This document shows positions 1 through 6,345 of a stretch of 6,345 nt of DNA, piece by piece; within the stretch, counting starts at the first letter, position 1; every line of letters starts with the position of its first letter. Position numbers and translations under genes: made by a program. Origin of the DNA: Thermoleophilaceae bacterium (GTDB lineage: Bacteria > Actinomycetota > Thermoleophilia > Solirubrobacterales > Thermoleophilaceae); assembly GCA_013812065.1 (NCBI GenBank), contig JACCUC010000033.1, positions 1-6,345 on the forward strand, given 5' to 3'. The notes beneath the pieces were generated by a model that was not told the DNA's origin, did no database searches, and saw only the letters and a list, made by a program, of their open reading frames with translations.

Positions 1-1
1 C

Positions 2-388
2 CTCGCCCGGGGCGCGCCACTCGCCGAGGCCGGCGAGCCGCTCGACCCCGGCGAGCTCGTGGTCGCAGAGCTGCCGGCCGCCCGCCGCGACGGCCCGGTG
101 CTCGTGGCTCACGCCGTGAGCCTCGACCGCTTCGGCAACGTCGCGCTCAACGCGTCGCCCGCCGACCTCGCCGGCACCGATCTCGCCCTCGGACGCACGG
201 TCGAGATCGAGTCGCGCGGCGAGCGGTTCCCGGCCCGCTTCGCGGCCACCTTCGCCGACGTCGAGCCCGGCGAGCTGGTCCTCTACGAGGACGCCTACCG
301 CTCGCTCGCTGTCGCCCTCAACCGCGGCGACGCGGCGACGACCCTGGACATCACGCTCGACGACGAGGTGCGGCTGTCGCCGCGCTGA
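2..388 (+). CDS. SAM hydroxide adenosyltransferase (DUF62 / SAM hydrolase family), C-terminal part, 5' end outside window
   Basis: The frame is open from the first bases and ends at TGA 386-388, giving 128 visible residues. It matches the C-terminal beta-barrel domain of the DUF62 family, which includes the SAM-dependent chlorinase/fluorinase fold. Most members split S-adenosylmethionine with hydroxide into adenosine and methionine in the cytosol. The family signature is seen as SLDRFGNVALN (about 118-150), followed by the typical end in which a DAYRSLAVALNRGDAA stretch replaces the usual D-S-x-G-x-L-x-I-A-V-N-x-G-x-A and leads to DDEVRLS. The N-terminal domain with the Asp/Arg/His water-activating residues lies outside the window, so hydrolase versus halogenase activity cannot be judged; hydrolase is far commoner. 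The GTG at 59 is an internal valine codon, not a start. The stop overlaps the probable CTG start of birA, so the two genes are likely co-transcribed and translationally coupled. Confidence 0.85.
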   Translation, partial: LARGAPLAEAGEPLDPGELVVAELPAARRDGPVLVAHAVSLDRFGNVALNASPADLAGTDLALGRTVEIESRGERFPARFAATFADVEPGELVLYEDAYRSLAVALNRGDAATTLDITLDDEVRLSPR

Positions 389-1119
389 CCGGAAGCGGCC
401 GGCTCGGCCGCCCGCGCCTGCATCTGCGCGAGACCGACTCGACGAACGAGCAGGCCAAGGCGCTGGCGCTCGGCGGTGCGCCGCACGGGACGCTTGTGAC
501 CGCGGGCGCACAGACCGCCGGGCGCGGGCGGCTCGGGCGCTCGTGGGTCGCCCAGCCGGGCTCGGCGGTGCTCGCGTCGATTGTGATGCGGGGGCTCTCG
601 GCCGATGCGGCCCTGCTTCCGCTCGCCGCCGCGGTGGCGGTGTGCCAGGCCTGCGAGCGCTCTGCGGCGGTCAAGTGCGAGATCAAGTGGCCCAACGACG
701 TCTGGATCGAGGGCCGCAAGGTGGCCGGCATCCTGGTCGAGGGCCGACCGCAGGAGGGTTGGCTGGTGCTCGGGGTCGGGCTCAACGTGGCCATGGACGC
801 GGAGGAGATGCCCGAGGAGCTTCGCGCGACCGCGACCTCGCTGGCCATCGAGGCCGGATCGCCGCCGGGCGTCGAGGCGGTGCTCGCCGCGCTGCTCGCG
901 GCGGTCGAGGCCACGAGCGCGCAGAGCCCGGAGGAGGTCGTCGCAGCGTGGAGCGCCCGCGACGCGCTGCGCGGCCGGCCGATCCGCTGGAATGAAGGCG
1001 AGGGAATCGCCGAGGGAATCGATCCCTCGGGATCCCTGCTCGTCGCCACCGACGGCGGACGCGTCGCGCTCCACTCCGGCGAGGTCGCACTCGTCCGCCC
1101 ACGTGCCGACCGGGGCTGA
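385..1119 (+). CDS. birA: Biotin--[acetyl-CoA carboxylase] ligase, single-domain (no DNA-binding region), probable CTG start
   Basis: This enzyme activates biotin with ATP to biotinyl-5'-AMP and attaches it to the carrier lysine of acetyl-CoA or related carboxylases in the cytosol. From CTG 385 it is 244 residues. Visible motifs are ETDSTNEQAK (16-25), the biotinyl-AMP loop QTAGRGRLGRSW (43-54), KWPND (101-105), GRKVAGILVE with the expected catalytic-region lysine K112, GVGLNV (130-135), and a C-terminal SH3-like part from about RDALRGRPI to RPRADRG. There is no N-terminal winged helix, so it is a group I ligase and should not repress biotin genes as E. coli BirA does. The start is unusual. 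The first GTG in frame (496) lies after ETDSTN and would remove the first conserved motif. No ATG, GTG or TTG occurs in this frame anywhere upstream in the window, and there is no stop either. CTG 385, sharing bases with the TGA of the upstream gene (CTGA), is the best start; GAGGTG at 365-370 could be its ribosome site, although the spacing is long. CTG 418 is a second option. Confidence 0.9.
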   Translation: MTGSGRLGRPRLHLRETDSTNEQAKALALGGAPHGTLVTAGAQTAGRGRLGRSWVAQPGSAVLASIVMRGLSADAALLPLAAAVAVCQACERSAAVKCEIKWPNDVWIEGRKVAGILVEGRPQEGWLVLGVGLNVAMDAEEMPEELRATATSLAIEAGSPPGVEAVLAALLAAVEATSAQSPEEVVAAWSARDALRGRPIRWNEGEGIAEGIDPSGSLLVATDGGRVALHSGEVALVRPRADRG

Positions 1120-1120
1120 G

Positions 1121-1144
1121 GCCGAGCCCGCGCACGAGCTCGGC
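1121..1144. terminator. Hairpin between convergent birA and lon, possible two-way terminator
   Basis: There is a perfect 7-bp stem, GCCGAGC (1121-1127) with GCTCGGC (1138-1144), around a 10-base loop, starting 2 bp after the birA stop. A longer alternative fold pairs CTGAG (1116-1120) with CTCAG (1168-1172) and GCCGAG (1121-1126) with CTCGGC (1163-1168), which would span the whole 49-bp gap. No T-run follows on either strand, so it is not a textbook intrinsic terminator. The position between two gene ends supports a termination or 3'-protection role. Confidence 0.4.
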
Positions 1145-1168
1145 GTCAGCCGTCGGTCGAGCCTCGGC

Positions 1169-3472
<2,304 letters not shown>

Positions 3473-3520
3473 GTGTGTCTCCGTTCAGCTTCGGACGCTC
3501 ACCGAGCGCCCCACGCAGTC

Positions 3521-3549
3521 AGTATAACCGCAAACGGTTATATCGGCAA
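3521..3549 (-). promoter_or_regulatory. lon promoter (sigma-A type)
   Basis: On the - strand a -35 box TTGCCG (3549-3544) and a -10 box TATACT (3526-3521) are separated by exactly 17 bp; they match the consensus at 4 of 6 and 5 of 6 positions. The expected transcript start is near 3514, giving a leader of about 42 bases with GGAGA 5 bases before the ATG. The leader contains a short perfect 5-bp hairpin (CGCTC 3496-3500 with GAGCG 3504-3508). In a region that is otherwise nearly all G and C, this A/T-rich pair stands out. It has not been tested, but it is the strongest promoter-like sequence in the window. Confidence 0.7.
3523..3542. promoter_or_regulatory. Perfect inverted repeat, probable MarR-family operator 1
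   Basis: The arms TATAACCG (3523-3530) and CGGTTATA (3535-3542) are perfect reverse complements around a CAAA centre. The length of about 20 bp, the A/T-rich outer arms and the place between a MarR gene and a divergent gene are what MarR-family dimers usually bind. It fills most of the 17-bp spacer of the lon promoter and overlaps four bases of its -10 box, so binding should block lon transcription. A second, imperfect copy adjoins it. That the regulator at 3561-4073 is the binder is inferred from adjacency. Confidence 0.7.
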
Positions 3550-3557
3550 ATCGTTAT
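3540..3557. promoter_or_regulatory. Imperfect second copy of the inverted repeat, probable operator 2
   Basis: The arms ATATCGG (3540-3546) and TCGTTAT (3551-3557) flank the same CAAA centre (3547-3550) and pair at 5 of 7 positions. Read as a direct repeat, CAAACGGTTAT (3531-3541) recurs as CAAATCGTTAT (3547-3557) with 9 of 11 identical bases and a 16-bp centre-to-centre distance. It covers the lon -35 box (3544-3549) and the likely -35 area of the regulator gene. ATCGG (3542-3546) and CCGAT (3558-3562) form a further nested repeat around it. It is weaker than operator 1, so cooperative or second-order binding is likely. Confidence 0.5.
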
Positions 3558-3560
3558 CCG

Positions 3561-4073
3561 ATGGTACTATTGGCCGCGAACGTGTGCCCACCGACCTCGC
3601 GCGCAGCGCCCTCTGTCGAACGAGCCCCCGATTCGGGCGCCTGCCACCTGCTCATCCTCCGCCTGGGGCGCGCGTCGGCGGTACGCCTCGGCGCGGCGCT
3701 CGGCGAGCTCGCCATGCATCCGCACGAGTTCGCCGTGCTCCACGCGCTCTCGGAGGCCGGCCCGATCTCGCAGGGTCGCCTCGGTGAGACGCTCCGCGTC
3801 CACGCCAGCAACCTGGTGGCGGTGATCGACGGCCTCGAGGCCGATGAGCTCGTTCTTCGCCGCCGCGATCCGGTCGATCGCCGTCGCTACCTAGTCGAGC
3901 TCACCGCTCGCGGCCGCCGCCGGCTCGAGCAGGCCCGACACGCGGCGGAGCAGGTCGAGGCCGACCTGCTCGCTCCGCTCGACGAGGCCGAGCGCCTCAG
4001 TCTCCACTGGTACCTGACCCGGATCGCCGCGCACGCCTGCGCGGTAGGCCGAGGCAAGGGCCGCTCGTGCTGA
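3561..4073 (+). CDS. MarR-family winged-helix transcriptional regulator
   Basis: This is a dimeric DNA-binding protein that typically represses its own and neighbouring genes until a small ligand or oxidant releases it. From ATG 3561 it has 170 residues. A helical dimer segment (about 28-50) is followed by HPHEFAVLHALSEAGPISQ, the recognition helix region GRLGETLRVHASNLVAVIDGLEADELV (72-98), the wing RRRDPVDRRRYLVELTARGRRRLE with the family's D-x-R-R-x pattern, and C-terminal dimer helices. The start is uncertain: ATG 3561, TTG 3570 and GTG 3582 are all in frame, none has a Shine-Dalgarno sequence, and the promoter-like TGGTACTAT overlaps the first two. GTG 3582 would shorten it by 7 non-conserved residues. 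Cysteines lie at 9, 28, 160 and 170. C28 sits in the first helix near the place of the OhrR sensing cysteine, but is off by one without a gap and lacks its tyrosine partners, so redox sensing is only a possibility. The gene is divergent from lon and shares its operator region. Its ligand cannot be predicted. Confidence 0.93.
   Translation: MVLLAANVCPPTSRAAPSVERAPDSGACHLLILRLGRASAVRLGAALGELAMHPHEFAVLHALSEAGPISQGRLGETLRVHASNLVAVIDGLEADELVLRRRDPVDRRRYLVELTARGRRRLEQARHAAEQVEADLLAPLDEAERLSLHWYLTRIAAHACAVGRGKGRSC
3562..3570 (+). promoter_or_regulatory. Extended -10 promoter element for the MarR gene
   Basis: TGG followed by TACTAT (3565-3570) matches an extended -10 (TGn plus a hexamer close to TATAAT). 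No good -35 lies 16-18 bp upstream, which is common for extended -10 promoters. The predicted transcript start is near 3577. That would place ATG 3561 inside the promoter and leave GTG 3582 as a nearly leaderless start. Operator 2 ends 8 bp before the hexamer, so self-repression is expected. Confidence 0.45.
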
Positions 4074-4105
4074 GCCGCGTTCGCCGGCGCCTCGGCGCGG
4101 ACCGC

Positions 4106-4135
4106 CTGAGCTGGAGGAGGGCGTAGCCGGCTCAG
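4106..4135. terminator. Hairpin between convergent marR and small membrane protein gene
   Basis: CTGAGCTGG (4106-4114) pairs with CCGGCTCAG (4127-4135) as a 9-bp stem with one G-T type mismatch around a 12-base loop. It lies 32 bp after the marR stop. Its right arm contains the stop codon of the - strand gene (TCA at 4132-4134). No T-run follows on either side, so termination is plausible rather than certain. Confidence 0.4.
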
Positions 4136-4452
4136 CCCGCGCGGCGAGCCCGGCGGGCCTCTGCGCGCACGGCCAGCGCTTCCTCCTCGGCCAGGGCGAG
4201 ATCGGCCACGCCGACGTCGCGGCGCAGGACGTCTTCTCCCCGCCGGCCGGGCGACCCGGCCAGCCACGGGCGCGCCTCATCCCGGCGATCGGGTTGACCC
4301 ACCCGACGATCGGAAACGGCGGCGCCCGTCTCGACGAGCCCGTAGTCCTGGCGGTCGCCGATGGCCGCGGCGCGTCCCAGGCTCCAGGCGAACACGCCGA
4401 CCACGCCGGTCGCCAGGACCCAACCACCTATGAGGCCGATCGCAAGGCTCAT
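4132..4452 (-). CDS. Small single-pass membrane protein, function unknown
   Basis: I do not recognise a family. The start ATG at 4452 is chosen because AGGAG (4465-4461) sits 8 bases upstream and the protein then opens directly with a hydrophobic segment; an ATG at 4500 in the same frame lacks such a site and adds only polar residues. The product has 106 residues. Residues 2-25 (SLAIGLIGGWVLATGVVGVFAWSL) form one predicted transmembrane helix with GxxxG-like glycine spacing. It is followed by a strongly charged tail rich in Arg, Asp and Glu, ending in an Ala/Glu/Arg helix (about 80-106). Arginines directly after the helix suggest a cytoplasmic tail, and no signal-peptidase site is obvious. 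It converges on the MarR gene with a 58-bp gap and is separated from the next - strand gene by 178 bp. Clean ribosome site plus hydrophobic helix make it likely real, but the tail could be poorly conserved. Confidence 0.6.
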   Translation of the reverse strand: MSLAIGLIGGWVLATGVVGVFAWSLGRAAAIGDRQDYGLVETGAAVSDRRVGQPDRRDEARPWLAGSPGRRGEDVLRRDVGVADLALAEEEALAVRAEARRARRAG

Positions 4453-4630
4453 GTGCAGGTCTCCTCGGTCCGCGGGACTCCGTCCCAGCGACGAGCGCAT
4501 GCCCGCCTGGACGAATGTTCGACCTTTCGCGGACGGAACGGCGACTCCTCTCCGTGAAGCTCTGAGCGCGCCCAGCCATCCACTTCGGGTGGAGCCCTGC
4601 CGTTGCGGCCAGCGCGGCGCGCCGCTTGAC
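4453..4630. other. Intergenic stretch with short palindromes, no gene seen
   Basis: This separates the two small - strand genes. It holds the AGGAG ribosome site for the membrane protein, a small hairpin TCCAC (4579-4583) with GTGGA (4589-4593), and the 12-bp palindrome GCGGCGCGCCGC (4614-4625) just after the stop of the 93-residue gene. The hairpins could help end that gene's transcript, but neither is followed by a T-run. I see no convincing promoter for the membrane protein gene. Confidence 0.4.
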
Positions 4631-4912
4631 TCAGGAGGCCGTGCCGAAGCCCTCGCGCGCCTCGCGCACGAGGGTGACCGCCTCGGGGAACAGGCTTCCC
4701 ATCGCTCGGCGGATCTCGTCGGCCTGCTGATCGGCGTTGCCCTGGAGGTTGAGCCGGTTGATGCCGGCGACGGTCATGTCGACCGCCAGCTTGATCGCGT
4801 TGTCGGCCCAGGCGACCTGTTGCGCACCCTGCATCTGCTCGGCGAACTCCGTCATCTTCCGGCGCAGCTCCTCGGGATCGCCGAAGATGCCGAAGGGATC
4901 TTCCGAGGACAC
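4631..4912 (-). CDS. Hypothetical 93-residue helical protein
   Basis: I do not recognise a family. From GTG 4912 to TGA 4633-4631 it gives 93 residues with no transmembrane segment. It opens SSEDPFGIFGDPEELRRKM, followed by a long amphipathic helix region (about 13-60, EFAEQMQGAQQVAWADNAIKLAVDM) and further helices ending LFPEAVTLVREAREGFGTAS. The frame remains open further upstream to 5230, but that part runs antisense through the divergent SDR and reads as low-complexity Ser/Arg. GTG 4912 is the best start: a -10-like TACACT (4924-4919) ends 6 bases before it, so the message would begin at the GTG itself without a leader. The composition looks like a real soluble protein: balanced charges and regular helical heptads. 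The role is unknown; a cytosolic oligomer or partner protein is possible. Confidence 0.65.
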   Translation of the reverse strand: MSSEDPFGIFGDPEELRRKMTEFAEQMQGAQQVAWADNAIKLAVDMTVAGINRLNLQGNADQQADEIRRAMGSLFPEAVTLVREAREGFGTAS

Positions 4913-4949
4913 CGGCCCAGTGTAGTCGCCCCCGCTAGTCTTCGCGCCC
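4913..4949. promoter_or_regulatory. 37-bp divergent promoter region with two leaderless-type promoters
   Basis: On the - strand TACACT (4924-4919) lies 6 bases before GTG 4912. On the + strand TAGTCT (4936-4941) lies 8 bases before GTG 4950. Both spacings put transcription starts at or within two or so bases of the start codon, and neither gene has a Shine-Dalgarno sequence. The -35 regions would lie in the opposing gene or promoter and are weak. Leaderless messages are common in Actinomycetota. Confidence 0.45.
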
Positions 4950-5753
4950 GTGCCGCTGCCCCCGCCCGCTCCCGACTCGACCTGCCTGATCACCGGCGCC
5001 TCCTCCGGGATCGGCGCCGAGATCGCGCGCGAGCTCGCCCAGCGCGGGCACGGCGTCACGCTCGTGGCGCGCCGCGAGGAGCGACTGCGCGAGCTCGCCG
5101 ACGAGCTCACGGACGCGCACGGGATCCGTGCCGAGATCGTGGGCGCGAGCGTCGCCGACCACGACGGCCGCGCTGAGCTGGCCGCCGAGATCGAGCGGAG
5201 GGGACTGGCCGTGGAGACCCTCGTCAACAACGCGGGCTACGGGAGCGCCGGACGGTTCCAGGATCTCGACCCCGACGGCGAGGAGGGCATGGTCCGCCTG
5301 AACGTCGAGGCGGTCGTCGGCTTCTGCGGGATCTACGCCTCGAGGATGGTCGACCGCGGGCGGGGGTCCATCCTCAACGTGGCCTCGACGGCGGCCTTCC
5401 AGCCGCTTCCGTACCAGGCGACCTACGCCGCCAGCAAGGCCTTCATCAACTCGTTCACCGAAGCGCTGCACACCGACCTGGCCGGGACCGGGGTGAACGC
5501 CACGGTCCTGTGCCCGGGACCCACCGCGACCGAGTTCGCCGACGAGGCCGGCATGAACTCGTTCGAGGGGCTCCCGTCCTTCCTCGTCGACGACGCGCGC
5601 GACGTGGCTCGCGCCGCGGTGGAGGGCATGGAGGCCGGCAGCCGCTCGGTCGTGCCGGGTGTCCACAATGTCATCAGCGCCCTCGGCGGCCGGTTTGCGC
5701 CCCGCACGCTGCTGCTCCCGGCGCTGGGCCGGTTCTACCCGTACGGACGGTGA
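4950..5753 (+). CDS. Short-chain dehydrogenase/reductase (classical SDR), probably NADP(H)-dependent
   Basis: This is a cytosolic oxidoreductase that interconverts an alcohol and a ketone or aldehyde; the substrate is not predictable. It has 267 residues, a normal classical-SDR length. The Rossmann fold has TGASSGIG (15-22), then ARRE at the end of the second strand (R41, R42), which favours NADP(H) over NAD(H). NNAG is at 93-96. The catalytic set is complete: N118, S146, Y159 and K163 (YAASK). CPGPTATEF follows as the usual cofactor-binding loop. It resembles the subgroup around DltE and YqjQ-type SDRs annotated as short-chain dehydrogenases of unknown substrate. GTG 4950 leaves only ten residues before the first strand; no ATG is available nearby and there is no Shine-Dalgarno sequence, in line with a leaderless message. 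Its TGA overlaps the GTG of the downstream hydrolase by 4 bp (GTGA at 5750-5753), so the two are co-translated and may act on the same compound. Confidence 0.95.
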   Translation: MPLPPPAPDSTCLITGASSGIGAEIARELAQRGHGVTLVARREERLRELADELTDAHGIRAEIVGASVADHDGRAELAAEIERRGLAVETLVNNAGYGSAGRFQDLDPDGEEGMVRLNVEAVVGFCGIYASRMVDRGRGSILNVASTAAFQPLPYQATYAASKAFINSFTEALHTDLAGTGVNATVLCPGPTATEFADEAGMNSFEGLPSFLVDDARDVARAAVEGMEAGSRSVVPGVHNVISALGGRFAPRTLLLPALGRFYPYGR

Positions 5754-6345
5754 CGGGCGCGACGGCGCAGACGGGCACCGTCGAGGCGTCGGGACTGGAG
5801 CTCCACTACGCCGAGCAGGGACGCGGCCAGGCCGTCGTGCTCGTCCACGGCACGGCCGTGGGACGAGAGCTCTGGCGAGAGGTCTCGAGCGCCCTCGGCG
5901 AGGAGGTGCGCACGGTCGCCTACGACCGCCGCGCCTACGGCGACAGCGAGGCGCCGGAGCCCTTCACGGGGACGACCGTCGCCGAGCAGACCGAGGACGC
6001 GGCCGGGCTGATCGAGGCGCTCGAGGCCGTGCCCGCGGTGGCGTGCGGGCACGACGTCGGCGCGCTCGTGGCACTCGACCTGGTGCGTCGCCACCGCGGG
6101 CTCGTGCGGGCCGCTGTGCTGATCGAGCCGCCGCTGCTGGCGCTCTCACCCGCGGGGCCGGCGGCGGTCTCTGCCCTGCGGGAGGCGATCGAGGCGGGCG
6201 CGCGCGAGGCCGAGGACTCGGGCGCCGGCGCAGTCGACGCGTATCTGCGGGCGATGGCCGGTGAGCAGGTATTCGACGAGCTGGGCGCCGGCCGGCTGCG
6301 CGCCGCACGCTCGGCCGGCCGCGCCTTCGCCGCCGACCTCGGCGC
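5750..6345 (+). CDS. Alpha/beta hydrolase with Asp nucleophile elbow, 3' end outside window
   Basis: There are 198 residues visible from GTG 5750; the frame is still open at the window end. The fold is clear: VVLVHGT with the oxyanion HG (33-34), YDRRAYGDSEAP (the usual YDxRGxGxS strand), and the nucleophile elbow CGHDVGALVALDLV. The elbow reads G100-H101-D102-V103-G104, with aspartate where lipases and esterases have serine. In established families Asp here marks haloalkane and fluoroacetate dehalogenases and epoxide hydrolases, which form an ester on Asp that water then opens; some members of unknown function share it. The base histidine and acid lie past the window, so the triad cannot be checked. 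The HGTA instead of HGFP/HGWP after the second strand is not the classic epoxide hydrolase motif. The segment after about 130 is Ala/Glu/Arg-rich and would be the start of the cap. There is no separate ribosome site; the 4-bp overlap with the SDR implies coupled translation. Confidence 0.88.
   Translation, partial: MTGATAQTGTVEASGLELHYAEQGRGQAVVLVHGTAVGRELWREVSSALGEEVRTVAYDRRAYGDSEAPEPFTGTTVAEQTEDAAGLIEALEAVPAVACGHDVGALVALDLVRRHRGLVRAAVLIEPPLLALSPAGPAAVSALREAIEAGAREAEDSGAGAVDAYLRAMAGEQVFDELGAGRLRAARSAGRAFAADLG

Noticed and set aside
340..390. A -1 ribosomal frameshift joining the SAM hydroxide adenosyltransferase to birA
   Set aside because: The frames are related by -1, but I see no slippery run or downstream structure, and each domain is a complete protein in its family. 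A CTG restart is simpler.
3473..3560. HspR-type HAIR repeat controlling lon
   Set aside because: No CTTGAGT-N7-ACTCAAG-like sequence is present; the only strong repeat is the TATAACCG/CGGTTATA palindrome.
3642..3644. Cys28 of the MarR protein as an OhrR-type peroxide-sensing cysteine
   Set aside because: An ungapped alignment from memory places it one residue off, the tyrosine partners are missing, and no ohr gene is nearby. It is left as a remark only.
4512..4521. CGAATGTTCG as a LexA/SOS box
   Set aside because: The actinobacterial box needs CGAAC and GTTCG arms with four bases between them; here the CGAA and TTCG arms are two bases apart, and no repair gene follows.
4361..5176. 271-codon + strand frame across both small genes into the SDR
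   Set aside because: It is antisense to two better supported genes and ends out of frame within the SDR; the Arg/Ala low-complexity end is typical of a shadow.
4913..5230. Upstream extension of the 93-residue gene to a start at 5230
   Set aside because: It would overlap about 280 bp of the SDR head to head, and the added residues are Ser/Arg/Ala low complexity.
4935..5666. 243-codon - strand frame antisense to the SDR
   Set aside because: The SDR on the other strand has a complete catalytic set, while this frame shows only Arg/Gly/Val/Asp shadow composition.

Overview
The window reads as ordinary chromosome from a very GC-rich bacterium. Dense short-gap gene packing, GTG/CTG starts, several starts with no Shine-Dalgarno sequence, and Lon and BirA types common in Actinomycetota suggest a high-GC actinobacterium, perhaps of the Thermoleophilia/Solirubrobacterales kind. 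That placement is inference; no rRNA or marker gene is present to confirm it. Two genes run off the window edges.

Layout: (1) Positions 2-1119, + strand: the C-terminal end of a SAM hydroxide adenosyltransferase (DUF62/SAM hydrolase family), followed by a single-domain biotin protein ligase (birA). The birA frame has no ATG, GTG or TTG before its conserved N-terminal motif, so it probably starts at a CTG whose last two bases open the upstream TGA stop. (2) Positions 1169-3472, - strand: a complete ATP-dependent Lon protease, convergent with birA across 49 bp that hold a hairpin. (3) Positions 3473-3581: a divergent control region between lon and a MarR-type regulator. It holds a clear sigma-A-type promoter for lon, with a perfect 8-bp-arm inverted repeat in its spacer and a second imperfect copy over its -35 box. 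(4) Positions 3561-4073, + strand: the MarR-family regulator. (5) Positions 4132-4452, - strand: a small single-pass membrane protein of unknown function, convergent with marR and sharing a hairpin with it. (6) Positions 4631-4912, - strand: a 93-residue helical protein of unknown function. (7) Positions 4950-6345, + strand: a classical short-chain dehydrogenase/reductase overlapping by 4 bp an alpha/beta hydrolase with an Asp nucleophile elbow (GHDVG), truncated by the window end. The 37 bp between the 93-residue gene and the SDR appear to carry two back-to-back promoters giving leaderless messages.

No CRISPR array, insertion sequence, tRNA, rRNA, phage gene or recognisable defence system is present. 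The most interesting element is the lon/marR operator region: from sequence alone it predicts that a MarR-type repressor controls both its own gene and the Lon protease.
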